64,000 nt of DNA from CAUZIZ01 sp965222655 (GTDB lineage Bacteria; Acidobacteriota; UBA6911; RPQK01; JAJDTT01). The translations under genes and the position numbers were made by a program. The number at the start of each line of letters is the position of its first letter. Position 1 is the first letter of the stretch. The stretch is taken from positions 248,001 through 312,000 of the forward strand of contig CBDCUP010000021.1 in assembly GCA_965222655.1 (NCBI GenBank). Direction: 5' to 3'. The notes beneath the pieces were generated by a model, which was given only the letters and a program-made list of their open reading frames with translations, was not told the DNA's origin and searched no databases. Positions 18,454-26,797 of the stretch are shown in pieces.

Positions 18454-18820
18454 GGGAAGCCTCCAAACGATCCTCTCCCGATCGCTCGACTCCCGATGCC
18501 GTCTCTGAGGTTTCCGGTTCCTCGCCCAGATCGTCGGCCGACATGTACCAGAAGCAGAACCAGGCGGTGAACAGATCGGCAAGTATCCAGGGAACTCCTA
18601 TCCCCCAGAAGACCCAACTGGGAATGCCCCAGATGGTATGAATCTCCTGGGGCGAAAGGTTGTAGCCTCGAAGGTAACAATAGGGGACTGACCAGAGCAA
18701 AGCCAGAGCCCAGACGCCAACGATGATGATGGCTTCCCTCCGCGAATGAAGGAAAACAGGATCGTATTCATAATGAACCGAGACGGCTCGGTTTTCTGAG
18801 CTCAAATCATCTTCCTCCAA
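18446..18820 (-). CDS. DUF997/YhdT-like small membrane subunit of the symporter
   Basis: The protein has 124 residues. Two hydrophobic segments (IIIVGVWALALLWSVPYCY at about 30-48 and WVFWGIGVPWILADLFTAWF at about 70-90) flank YNLSPQEIHTIWGIPS. An acidic C-terminal tail follows. The layout and the 8-bp overlap with the downstream symporter match DUF997 (YhdT) proteins, which sit beside PanF-type pantothenate symporters. Its role is presumably assembly or regulation of the transporter, by inference. Confidence 0.82.
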   Translation of the reverse strand: MEEDDLSSENRAVSVHYEYDPVFLHSRREAIIIVGVWALALLWSVPYCYLRGYNLSPQEIHTIWGIPSWVFWGIGVPWILADLFTAWFCFWYMSADDLGEEPETSETASGVERSGEDRLEASHD

Positions 18821-19089
18821 TCGGGATCAAACGGCCTAGATTCTATTCGCTCTCATTCCGGGTTGCAAAGAAGGGCACCGAATAGACCCTACCGAATCGT
18901 AGGGACCAGGTCTTGCCGAGCAGCTTTCCTGGGCAACTGTGTCGCACTGATGCTTGAGGTAGGGTAGGATTTGCTTGCGCGAAGGAGAGGCCCTGTTAGG
19001 TGAGCCTGTCACCGCAGCCGCCCTGCTGGCCCTTAGAAACACGCAGGGCATTGGGTCCGAGATACGGCCAGATCACACGGGAGCGCGAA
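18821..19089. other. Divergent intergenic region
   Basis: 269 bp between two divergently transcribed transporter operons. It presumably holds both promoters, but I could not pick convincing -35/-10 pairs. No repeat family of this window was seen in it. Confidence 0.4.
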
Positions 19090-19833
19090 GTGCTACAGGA
19101 AAATCAGTTCAGCAGCAGCATCGTGACGGAAGCTATACCTTCTTTTCGCTTCAGTCGTCGGCAATCCATTGCCCTCGTTATTGGTTGTACCCTCGTCGGC
19201 GCAGCGGCGCAGATCCTGATCAAGTGGGGGGCCAACGGGTTGGTCACCAGCTCACCCTGGGCGATGCTCTCGAACCCTCCTCTTGTCGCTGGATATTGCC
19301 TCTACGCCGTGAGTACGGTTTTGCTGGTTCTCGCCCTTCGGGATGGCGAACTATCGGTTATGTATCCCATCATCTCAATGACTTATGGGTCATCCGGTAA
19401 ATGGGGAGGTGGGAACGTGGTTCGGCGCTTTCCGGATCCCAAATCTGGTTCCCCGTTCGCTTGTCAATATAGTCGGCTGCAGTAGCAGAGGCCGTGGGAA
19501 CTGTGGAAAACTCCGAGCGACATCGAACTGGGCCAGCAAGCCCGTGATACGGAGTTTTCCAAGCGCTGTGCGAACGGTGGAAAAACAACTGCGAGCACTT
19601 GCCAGTTCTCCTCCAGAACTAGTTGTTTTTCCACGGTTTGCATAGTGCGGCAGTTTCCACGGCCTGCCTTTGACTGGCGGCACCTCCCCATTTACCGGAT
19701 GAACCTGACTTATGTGTGGGTCCTGCTGCTATCCGTCCTGGTTTTCCACGAGAGCCTCAACCTATTCAAGATCCTGGGCGTTTCCGTGATCGTGTTCGGG
19801 GTTTCGTTTCTGGGGAGAAAGGACAAAGAGTGA
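19090..19833 (+). pseudogene. Small DMT/EamA-type transporter subunit gene split by a MITE
   Basis: The left part encodes three membrane segments (SIALVIGCTLVGAAAQILIK, PPLVAGYCLYAVSTVLLVLA) up to MYPIISMTY. The right part continues VWVLLLSVLVFHESLNLFK and ends FGVSFLGRKDKE. Both are in the same frame but separated by 318 bp plus one duplicated 9-bp target (19388-19714) with an in-frame stop at 19483-19485. Removing these restores a 138-codon 4-TM protein of the SMR/EamA half-size type. The start is uncertain; GTG 19090 has GGGAG seven bases upstream. The next gene is its likely partner and overlaps its stop (GTGA). Confidence 0.85.
19388..19705. mobile_element. 318-bp MITE with terminal inverted repeats and 9-bp target duplication
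   Basis: Flanked by the direct repeat TGACTTATG at 19379-19387 and 19706-19714. The ends match as inverted repeats: left GGTCATCCGGTAAATGGGGA and right TCCCCATTTACCGGATGAACC, one base of indel apart. The interior holds nested hairpins (GTGGAAAACTCCG/CGGAGTTTTCC and GGTGGAAAAACAACT/AGTTGTTTTTCCAC). There is no transposase, so it is non-autonomous. The donor family is not identified. Confidence 0.9.
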
Positions 19834-20183
19834 AAACTCCTTTCTCCTCGATGCTTCTGGTGCTACTAGCTTCTATAATTGGTTCTGTGGGAGCTATCTT
19901 CCTCAAGGCTGGAGCGGCCAGATTGCACCGCCAGTTGAGCACGCTGCTCTTGAATTGGCGACTCATGGTTGGGGTAGGAATTTTCCTTGTGTCGTCCTAT
20001 TTTTTCGTCCTGGCCGTTCGGCAAGGTGAGTTGACGGTGCTCTACCCCCTGGTATCGCTTGGCTATATCTGGACACTTTTTTGGTCACGGATCTTCTTTC
20101 GGGAGCCTTTTACTCGGAAGAAGTTCTTTGGCCTCGGTCTGATTCTTCTGGGAACGGTGATTCTCGCTCTTGGCAGGAACTAA
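19830..20183 (+). CDS. Small DMT/EamA-type transporter subunit (intact partner)
   Basis: The protein has 117 residues from GTG 19830, which overlaps the stop of the previous gene in GTGA and has AAAGGA upstream. Four TM segments are visible: SSMLLVLLASIIGSVGAIFL, RLMVGVGIFLVSSYFFVLAV, LYPLVSLGYIWTLFWSRIFF and FFGLGLILLGTVILALGRN. It is homologous in layout to the broken upstream gene (both have YPLVSLGY/YPIISMTY followed by VW or IW). Such pairs work as heterodimeric exporters, as in SMR pairs or ArnEF flippases. With the partner broken, its function here may be lost. Confidence 0.85.
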   Translation: MKTPFSSMLLVLLASIIGSVGAIFLKAGAARLHRQLSTLLLNWRLMVGVGIFLVSSYFFVLAVRQGELTVLYPLVSLGYIWTLFWSRIFFREPFTRKKFFGLGLILLGTVILALGRN

Positions 20184-20293
20184 GAAACAGCGATGTCTCG
20201 AATCGGTGCAGCGTACCTGGGGATTCCGGCAAAGTGTATCGGTTACTTCCTGACGGTTGGATTTTTTTAGAGAAGAGACGGAAGGTGAAGAAA

Positions 20294-21055
20294 ATGAGTA
20301 CCTTGGTGAGCGCGCTGAAGACCCAATACGAGGCAGAAGGCTACCTGGTAGTAGAGGATCTCCTGACGCAGGAGGAACTGCAACGATTGCGCCAGCGCAC
20401 GATTGATATTGCGGAAGGGCGGGTCGATTTCCCGCCTCAGAACATCGAGTTGGAACCTGGCGCCGCAGAGCAGAATGCGAAGACAGTGAGGAAGATCAAT
20501 GGATGTGCCGAGAACGATCCCGTTTTTCTGGCTCATGCCGGGAACGAAAGGATTCTGGATCTGGCGGAGTCCCTCCTCGGACCCGATATCAAGCTTTTCG
20601 GAAGCCAGACCTTCATGAAACCACCGGGTGGTGTCGAGAAGCCGTACCATCAGGACTCCGCCTATTTCTTTATTGAGCCGATGGCGCTCGTAACTTGCTG
20701 GGCCGCGGTCGATGACGTGACATTGGAAAACGGTTGCATGTGGGTTGTTCCCGGGAGCCAGCGTCTAGGTGTGCTCGACCACAGTGAGGCCTGGCAGATT
20801 CGTGGCCGTGTTGACAAGCGAGTTCCGGAGAGCGCCTTTGATCAACACAATGAGGTCCCGATCACGATGAAGGCGGGGAGCTGTTCCTTCCACCACAGTC
20901 TGATTCTCCACAAGTCCAACCCCAACCAGACCCGGTATCCTCGCCGAGGGGCTGCCGTGCACTACATGTCGGCAAGGTCGCGTTGGACCCATCCCTCTTT
21001 GGCGAAGCCAGACTATAAGCTCCTGAGAGGGCAGGAGTATCCAGGTTGTGTCTAG
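20294..21055 (+). CDS. Phytanoyl-CoA dioxygenase (PhyH) family Fe(II)/2-oxoglutarate oxygenase
   Basis: The protein has 253 residues from ATG 20294, which follows a purine-rich GGAAGGTGAAGAAA. The longer frame to 20081 overlaps the transporter gene and is rejected. The double-stranded beta-helix iron site shows HQD in KPYHQDSAYF and the distal His in FHHSLILHKSNPN, followed by the 2-oxoglutarate-binding Arg in RYPRRGAAVHY. Typical bacterial PhyH proteins hydroxylate small lipids, amino acids or natural products. The substrate is unknown. It is downstream of the DMT pair by 110 bp. Confidence 0.9.
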   Translation: MSTLVSALKTQYEAEGYLVVEDLLTQEELQRLRQRTIDIAEGRVDFPPQNIELEPGAAEQNAKTVRKINGCAENDPVFLAHAGNERILDLAESLLGPDIKLFGSQTFMKPPGGVEKPYHQDSAYFFIEPMALVTCWAAVDDVTLENGCMWVVPGSQRLGVLDHSEAWQIRGRVDKRVPESAFDQHNEVPITMKAGSCSFHHSLILHKSNPNQTRYPRRGAAVHYMSARSRWTHPSLAKPDYKLLRGQEYPGCV

Positions 21056-21077
21056 CCGCAGCGCCCCTGATAGGCCA

Positions 21078-22421
21078 TTACTTGCTGACGTCCCCCAGCG
21101 CCGATAGCCTCAGCGCGGCCTCTTGCAACGTGTTCAGGTTGCGGCAAAAGGCAAAGCGCAAATAGTTGTTGCCCGTGGGGTCCCCGTTGTAGAAGTTGTC
21201 CCCGGGAACTACCGCAACCCCCCTTTCCTTGATCAGGTGCATAGCCGCCTCCATGGGAGAGAGAGTTTCGAGACCGGGTACCTGCAGGTAATTCGCAAAC
21301 AGATAATAGGAACCCTGTGGCGAAGTGACGCGAAAGCCCACCCCACGCAGGGCCATCAGAAGCGTTTCTTTCTTGGCTTCGTAGCTGCGCTTGATCCCTT
21401 GGTAGAACCCATCCTCCATCTCGAGTAGCCGGATGGCCGCCTTTTGTAGCGGCGTCGGTGCCTGCACTACCAGCGTGTCGTGAACCCCGCGTATCGCTTG
21501 GGTAAAAGCTGGAGGGGAAAGCACCCAGCCGATCCGCCAACCCGTCGCATTACCCGTCTTGGAGATGGAGTTGACCACAATGGTGTGATCACGCATGTCG
21601 TCGAAAGCTGCCAGACAGTGGTGCTGATTCGATCCGTAGAGAATATGTTCGTAGATTTCATCGGTGATGATCAGGACTTCATGGCGTTTACAGCTCGCCG
21701 CGATGAACTCCAACTCGCTCCTGCCGAACACCTTGCCCGTAGGGTTGTGCGGAGTATTCAAGATCAGGGCTCTGATATCTCGCCGCAGGGACGCCTCGAA
21801 CTCCTCCCGGTCGAGAATCCAATCACCGGAGCCGGAGTCTTCCCTCAGCGATATGAACTCTGGTCGAATTCCGAAAACCTTGGCCTGGGAGGGGTACATC
21901 TCATGAAAGGGCTGCAGGATCAGCACGCCGTCGCCTGGCCTACAGGTCGCCCGCAACACTGCTGCTAGCCCTTCCGTGGCACCCAGGACAACGGTGATTT
22001 CTCGCTCTGGATCCGGGCGGAATCCGGAGAATCGGTTGGTATAGCGTGCTATCGCCTCCCGAAGCTCGGGAAGGCCGAAGGGGAACGAGTACTGGTTCAG
22101 GCGGTCGCGGGAGTTCTGTACCCGACTCAATAGATCTCGCAGGCCAATGGTGGACAGGCCCTTTGGGTCGTGGCCCTGCTCCCCTAGAATCTCTCTCAGG
22201 CTCGAGGATTCAAGCCGCTCGATGCCGTCGTCGGTTCCTCCCAGCATTGCAGCAATGCCGCCCCAGACGAGATCGAATGTGGGAGCTTCGTCGGTGAATC
22301 CCTGGGCCAGGTTCACCGCATCGTGCTGGATTGCCAGCTGGGTCATGCGGCGAATGATCGATTCCTGAACTTGTGGGCTGTCTTCCAAGTCGTCCGAATG
22401 TTGCATATTCCTCACAGACAA
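21078..22421 (-). CDS. Class I/II PLP-dependent aminotransferase
   Basis: The protein has 447 residues. Fold-type I features include VVLGATEGLAAVLRAT, LNTPHNPTGKVF, the Asp in ITDEIYEHI, the PLP lysine in NSISKTGNATGWRIGW and the carboxylate-binding Arg in NYLRFAFC. It starts DAVNLAQGFTDEAP, like kynurenine/methionine aminotransferases. An insertion of about 55 residues after this (AMLGGTDDGIERLESSSLRE ... LLSRVQNSRDRLNQYSFPFG) is longer than in typical family members. It transfers amino groups to 2-oxo acids. The specific donor is unknown. Confidence 0.92.
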   Translation of the reverse strand: MSVRNMQHSDDLEDSPQVQESIIRRMTQLAIQHDAVNLAQGFTDEAPTFDLVWGGIAAMLGGTDDGIERLESSSLREILGEQGHDPKGLSTIGLRDLLSRVQNSRDRLNQYSFPFGLPELREAIARYTNRFSGFRPDPEREITVVLGATEGLAAVLRATCRPGDGVLILQPFHEMYPSQAKVFGIRPEFISLREDSGSGDWILDREEFEASLRRDIRALILNTPHNPTGKVFGRSELEFIAASCKRHEVLIITDEIYEHILYGSNQHHCLAAFDDMRDHTIVVNSISKTGNATGWRIGWVLSPPAFTQAIRGVHDTLVVQAPTPLQKAAIRLLEMEDGFYQGIKRSYEAKKETLLMALRGVGFRVTSPQGSYYLFANYLQVPGLETLSPMEAAMHLIKERGVAVVPGDNFYNGDPTGNNYLRFAFCRNLNTLQEAALRLSALGDVSK

Positions 22422-22711
22422 CAGCAGGATATTCTTCCCTATGGTACACCTAGCCCGGATTTCTCATCGCTTGTCTACTACGTCACCGCAATCATCCGCC
22501 CTGACTGTGTTTCGCTCCGTCGGCCTCCTCGACGTACTGCACGAGTACGACTGCGGGGGCCTCGGTCGCAAGCCTTGCCAGGACGGCCCTTGCGGCGCCT
22601 CGCTACGACAAGCGATGAGAAATGCGGGCTAGATCCTGGCACCGTTGATCCACTGTTGAGCCGGGCTCTCAGATTCAGGCGATGGAGTCGGGTGTGGTAA
22701 GCTGATCAGCA
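22422..22711. other. Divergent intergenic region containing repeat D copy 2
   Basis: 290 bp between the aminotransferase and the OmpA-domain gene. 179 bp of it is repeat D. The remaining 80 bp upstream of the OmpA-domain gene presumably carries its promoter. No gene is seen. Confidence 0.6.
22452..22630. repeat. MITE-like repeat D, copy 2 (179 bp)
   Basis: Perfectly placed terminal inverted repeats: AGCCCGGATTTCTCATCGCT at 22452 and AGCGATGAGAAATGCGGGCT ending at 22630, with one mismatch. The interior is almost the same as 12963-13152. The right end is flanked by TAGA and the left by CT, and no clear target duplication was seen. Confidence 0.88.
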
Positions 22712-23575
22712 GTGGCGGACGATCAAAACGTTACCCCAGAGAAGGGACAGGGGTTGGGGCAGAGCCGGTTTTCGCTGGTTCACACCTTGCTACTGATTGT
22801 TTTGCTACTCTTGCTCGCCGGCCTTTCCTATCTCTTCCTGAATCGGCAAACCGGCATGGAAAATCAGATATCTGATTTGAGCCGGCAGGTTCAGGATCTG
22901 CTGCAACACGCCGAAGTCGTCGCCGATCAGGCCAGGTCTGCTCTGGTCCTGGCCAAGCAGGCGCAGGAGGAGGCTCAGATTGCTGCCGAAGGACGAGCTC
23001 GGGCAGAGGCTGCTCGGTTGACGGCGGAGTCACAGGCGGCAGCAGCCGAGCAGGCGAGGAAGGCAGCGGAAGAGAGGGCTCAGTCGGCACTCGACGAGGC
23101 GGCGAGGATCCGTGCAGAGCGAGTTGAGGAAATGAACCGGCTGAAGGATGCTCTCAGCAAGATTGTGGAGACCCGGAGAACCGCCCTGGGAGTAGTGATG
23201 AACCTGGGCAGCGATGCCATAGAATTCGATTTCGACAAGGCCTCGCTACGACCGGAGAACCGGGAGCTTCTCAGCAGGATCGCGGGTGTTCTTCTCACTT
23301 CGAAGGGTTACCGCATTCAGATATACGGCCACACCGACGACGTCGGAACGGCGACCTACAACCAGGTTTTGTCCGAGCGGCGGGCCGGAGCCGTTAGCGA
23401 CTACCTGGTCGAGACAGGGATTGACCCCAACATCGTCAGCATCAAGGGTTTCGGGAAATCCAATCCCCTCGTGGCCGGCACCAGTGCCAAGGCGAGGGCC
23501 AAGAATCGGCGTGTCGAGATAGGGGTTATCGATACAGTTGTCGATTACAGGGAACCTTTGCCCGATCAACAGTAG
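22712..23575 (+). CDS. OmpA-domain envelope protein with N-terminal TM and coiled coil
   Basis: The protein has 287 residues from GTG 22712. A single TM (TLLLIVLLLLLAGLSYLFL, about 28-46) is followed by an Ala/Glu/Gln-rich coiled coil (about 55-150). The OmpA/MotB peptidoglycan-binding domain spans about 165-275: IEFDFDKASLRPENRELLSR, IYGHTDDVGTATYNQVLSER, IKGFGKSNPLV and AKNRRVEIGV. The Asp and Arg that hold meso-diaminopimelate are present (HTDD, NRRVE). It is inner-membrane-anchored and bridges to the peptidoglycan. It is 44 bp upstream of a small secreted protein gene on the same strand. Confidence 0.9.
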   Translation: MADDQNVTPEKGQGLGQSRFSLVHTLLLIVLLLLLAGLSYLFLNRQTGMENQISDLSRQVQDLLQHAEVVADQARSALVLAKQAQEEAQIAAEGRARAEAARLTAESQAAAAEQARKAAEERAQSALDEAARIRAERVEEMNRLKDALSKIVETRRTALGVVMNLGSDAIEFDFDKASLRPENRELLSRIAGVLLTSKGYRIQIYGHTDDVGTATYNQVLSERRAGAVSDYLVETGIDPNIVSIKGFGKSNPLVAGTSAKARAKNRRVEIGVIDTVVDYREPLPDQQ

Positions 23576-24064
23576 CTCTTTTCGAGACTGCCGCACATTC
23601 CGTTTTCAGGAGGAACGTCATGACTAGATGGGTTTCATGCTTGGTCGTATTGCTATTGGCCGCGATGACGGTTGCCTGGGGCGGTAAGACAATCAAGTTC
23701 CAGTCTCAACACATCAACGTGGTGACCCGATCCGATCAGGTTGAGATAGGAGACGAACCGGGACACGCCATCTCTCTCTTCGAGGCAAAGGGTTTAGGTA
23801 TCCGGCGCGAGGGACCTAAGGAGCCACCCTACAAGATCGAGATATGGGGTACTGGGGACTCCCGCGGAGACGGGACTGGAAAGGGCAGCGGCTATGGCAA
23901 ATTCATTTGGGTGCGGCTCTTTTAGAACAGGCGATTCTGGTGCCGTCGAACGCAAGATGGACCTCTCTTACTATGGGAGCGGCGAAGGCATTTTGGGGTT
24001 GGGTAGTTGGGTGGGGCAGAACAATCTGACACGGAAGACCGACCGATTGGACTTCTGGATCTTC

Positions 24065-25621
24065 TTACTTCACCCGCTTCAGGTGAGAGCGCGTGGGGCC
24101 GCGCACAGGGACCAGCTCGCCGTCCGCGTAGCGCGCGGCATGGTTTCTGAGCGACTCCTGCCGCTCGTGAAAGCGCCAATAGGCGTCGAAGTCTCCGCTG
24201 GCCTGCAGCGCACGCAGGCGTAAGACCGCCTCAGCCCCCGCCAGAGACCAGCGCGCCCCGGTCACCTCCATCCGATCTTTGACCAGGTAACGGCAGGCCC
24301 CCTCGATGACACCGGTGGCAATCGGGAACCCCCTCGCCAGATAGGTGTCATACTTCAGATACTCCGCATTTTTGAGCAGATAGTTGGCGCAGCGATCCAC
24401 CGCTTCGCGCGCCTTGCCCGCCAGGCCCCGACGGGTCGCACTGCGACGGATTCCGCCCGCCACATAGCCACTGCGCCCGCGCAGAATACTCAGTAGGTGC
24501 TCGCCCACCCAGCCCTCCAGCTTCGGGTTGACTTCCCCGTGCAGAGCCATGCCGGCCTTCCACACGTACTCGCTCACGTGGATGAAGTCCAGCACGATCG
24601 TGGGCGCCGCCCTGGCGGATCGGTGCAAACACCGCAGCAGCGTCTTCAGCTGACTCCGATGGCCGTCGACCAGCACCACCCAACTCTTGCGCCCCGTGGG
24701 ATCCCGCGAGCGGGCTTCTCCGAGGGCTTGCTCGATGACCTCTTCGGGACGCTTCTCCAAGCTCGCCCACAGCCGTTTGTGCTGGGGCCGCGGTCGCTTC
24801 CCTTCCTCCCGCTGCGGCTGCGGGGCCAGGACCCGCATCACCTCCTCCGGCCGCCGCACCTGAGGCGCGAGGGTGTACACCGCCGCGACCGTTGCCATCC
24901 GCTTGGCGTGGCGCTTTTCGCCCTTGCTCAACCGCTTCTGCAACTTGTGCTCGCTCGCTTCCGCCCGCTGCCGCGTCGCCTCCCGCAGATCCTCACGACG
25001 CAGCACCACTCCTTTGCCGTCCACCGAGATCGCCAAGATCGACCCCGACTCGCTCGGAGCCAACGCTCCCGCTTGTCGCTCCTGATAGAAGGCATCGAAG
25101 TCCTGGGCGGCACGGCCCACTAGCTCCTCCACCTGACGCTTGCCCACCTGCGCCCCCGTGGTTTTCGACAGCGCCTCCACGACTTTGTCGAACGACCCCT
25201 CGGCGGCTTCCTCCGCCGCCCGCCGCCGCACCTGGTGCGAGTACAACTCCGGCGGGAGGTTCAGATCCGCATCCAGTGGGTGCAGGCTCTGGAGCCCCTC
25301 TCCCCCGTAGCCGAGCCGCTCCACCCGAACCTCTCCAAAGACCGTTTCCAGCCCCCGTTGCTGCCGCCGGCGCTGTTGCCGCACCTGCCCTTCCGAATCC
25401 CGCACCGCAGCGGCCGCTTCACCCGGAGCCCGCAGCTCCAGGTGCGCCTGGTAGAACCGTCGCAGCAGCTCCCGCCCCTGCTGCTCCAGCTCTCGCTCCA
25501 ACTCGCTGTGCGTCTTCCTATGGGCCTCGTCGGACATCAGAAAGGCCTCCATCTGGGCAAACTGCTCCCGCGCCGCCGCGAACTCATCCTCGGGCTGTAA
25601 CTGGGCGGCTACCGCTCGCAA
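24065..25621 (-). CDS. ISKra4 family transposase
   Basis: The protein has 518 residues. The N-terminal helical region (EDEFAAAREQFAQMEAFLM, ELERELEQQGRELLRRFYQ) is typical of ISKra4. The RNase-H-like catalytic acidic residues are probably in LAISVDGKGVV, WVVLVDGHRSQL and GVIEGACRYLVKDRMEVTGA, with DFIHVSEYVWKA between. The tail ends RFHERQESLRNHAARYADG. It mobilises the surrounding element. The start at 25621 is 3 bp after the stop of the accessory gene, so both are likely translated from one transcript. Confidence 0.95.
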   Translation of the reverse strand: MRAVAAQLQPEDEFAAAREQFAQMEAFLMSDEAHRKTHSELERELEQQGRELLRRFYQAHLELRAPGEAAAAVRDSEGQVRQQRRRQQRGLETVFGEVRVERLGYGGEGLQSLHPLDADLNLPPELYSHQVRRRAAEEAAEGSFDKVVEALSKTTGAQVGKRQVEELVGRAAQDFDAFYQERQAGALAPSESGSILAISVDGKGVVLRREDLREATRQRAEASEHKLQKRLSKGEKRHAKRMATVAAVYTLAPQVRRPEEVMRVLAPQPQREEGKRPRPQHKRLWASLEKRPEEVIEQALGEARSRDPTGRKSWVVLVDGHRSQLKTLLRCLHRSARAAPTIVLDFIHVSEYVWKAGMALHGEVNPKLEGWVGEHLLSILRGRSGYVAGGIRRSATRRGLAGKAREAVDRCANYLLKNAEYLKYDTYLARGFPIATGVIEGACRYLVKDRMEVTGARWSLAGAEAVLRLRALQASGDFDAYWRFHERQESLRNHAARYADGELVPVRGPTRSHLKRVK

Positions 25622-25624
25622 CTT

Positions 25625-26527
25625 CTAGCCCTCCCGCAAGCGTCGGGCCGCCTCCGCCACCAGCGGATACACCAGCACCCGTTTCGGCGCTGCCGCCTCG
25701 CTCCGCGCCAGCCGATCCTCTCGCTTCCCGCCCCGCGTGCTCCCCAGCTCGATCCAGTTCGCCCCCCGATAGCAGCTGCCCCGGTAGCGCTCCGGATCCA
25801 CCAACGTCTCCACCAAAAACACCTCGACCCCGTAGCTCCGGGGCCAGTCCAGCGCCAGCTGCCGCACGGCCCGCGATAAGATCCGGCTCGCCAGGTTCTT
25901 GACCTGGACCCAGGGCAACACTAAATAGCGACTGTTCGAGACCACGTGCACCAGCTGGCGCGTCCGCGCCTCCGCCTCCCATCCGATCCAGCGGTCGCGC
26001 GCCGCAATCCGCCAGGCCGCGCTCGAAAACTGCACGCAGGCCACCACCCGCCCCGCCGGCTCCGAGGCGTAGACCAGGTAGCGCAGATGCGCCCCGAACG
26101 GCACCCGGTGGCCTAGATAGTGGTAGCGCCCCACCAGCTCCCGGAACAGCCCTCGTTGCTCCGGCGTCCGAACCGGCTGCAGCTGAATCTCGCCCAGGTC
26201 CCGGGCCGTGCCCACCAGCCGGGGACCCGGCTCTCCCCGCGCCGTCACCGGTACCCCGGTCGCTTTCCCCGGCGGCCGCCCCAGCCGCTTGGGGGGCAAC
26301 ACCAGCCCCCCCTGGCTCTCCAGCTTCTCCAGAAACTCCCGGCACTCCCGCGCTTTCAGCGACCCCGTGCGGCGCTTCCACCCCAGCAACTCGCACACGG
26401 TGGCGGCCAGTTCCATCCGGCTCAGACCCCCACACGTCCCCACGATCTCCCGGATCAGGGCCTGCTCCGCTTTGCCCACCTCATGACCTAGGAATCGCGG
26501 CGCTTTGCTCTCCACACCCTCTGCCAC
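25625..26527 (-). CDS. DUF4338 (DruA-like) accessory protein of the IS element
   Basis: The protein has 300 residues. An N-terminal helix-turn-helix-like segment (LSRMELAATVCELLGWKRRT, about 33-55) precedes an Arg/Pro-rich linker. The DUF4338 core spans about 125-270: FRELVGRYHYLGHRVPFGAH, FSSAAWRIAARDRWIGW, SNSRYLVLPWVQVKNLASRI, VFLVETLVDPERYRGSCYRG and NWIELGSTRG. This is the domain named DruA in Druantia defence systems. IS-borne copies are common, and here there are no other dru genes, so a role in transposition is more likely than immunity. Confidence 0.88.
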   Translation of the reverse strand: MAEGVESKAPRFLGHEVGKAEQALIREIVGTCGGLSRMELAATVCELLGWKRRTGSLKARECREFLEKLESQGGLVLPPKRLGRPPGKATGVPVTARGEPGPRLVGTARDLGEIQLQPVRTPEQRGLFRELVGRYHYLGHRVPFGAHLRYLVYASEPAGRVVACVQFSSAAWRIAARDRWIGWEAEARTRQLVHVVSNSRYLVLPWVQVKNLASRILSRAVRQLALDWPRSYGVEVFLVETLVDPERYRGSCYRGANWIELGSTRGGKREDRLARSEAAAPKRVLVYPLVAEAARRLREG

Positions 26528-26797
26528 AAACCTACGCTAGCAAACCGACGCACAAATGTCCAGTGCTTTTTTCCCTCTTTCAATTTTTCATCGCACCGGG
26601 ATTCCACCGACTCACAGCGGGCAGAGTCTCAGGCCCGGCCCGGCGGCTATCCGAGCGCACCGCAATCCGACGCGTTTTAGCCGACTTATGCCCTTCGCCA
26701 AGCCTTATCTCGCCCAAAAGCGCCACTCGCTACGATTCGGACCCGGCTAACCTATTGTCAATAAAGGATAATGGTTCGCTCTAAAAGAGCCGCACCC
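26528..26797. other. Non-coding right arm of the IS element
   Basis: 270 bp upstream of the DruA-like gene. It presumably holds the promoter of the element and ends in the terminal inverted repeat. Small open frames exist, but none looks like a gene. Confidence 0.5.

Larger units (their letters stand above)
23909..26797 (-). mobile_element. ISKra4-family insertion sequence with DruA-like accessory gene
   Basis: A 2889-bp element flanked by the 9-bp direct repeat AATTCATTT (23900-23908 and 26798-26806). Terminal inverted repeats begin GGGTGCGGCTCTTTTAGA on both ends. It carries two minus-strand genes 3 bp apart: the DUF4338/DruA-like gene (25625-26527), then the transposase (24065-25621). Its coding sequence is visibly more GC-rich than the flanks, consistent with transfer. 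The terminal 155 bp on the left and 270 bp on the right are non-coding. Confidence 0.93.

Noticed and set aside
22441..22632. Short plus-strand frames repeated in both repeat D copies
   Set aside because: They match each other only because the repeat does. No ribosome site, and one copy has an insert that shifts the frame.
24892..25902. 336-codon plus-strand frame and a 283-codon minus-strand frame in the IS element
   Set aside because: High GC opens all frames here. The peptides are Pro/Ala or Gly/Arg rich and lie across the transposase and DruA-like genes.
25625..26527. A Druantia anti-phage defence island
   Set aside because: Only the DruA-like gene is present, and it is inside an IS element with its transposase.
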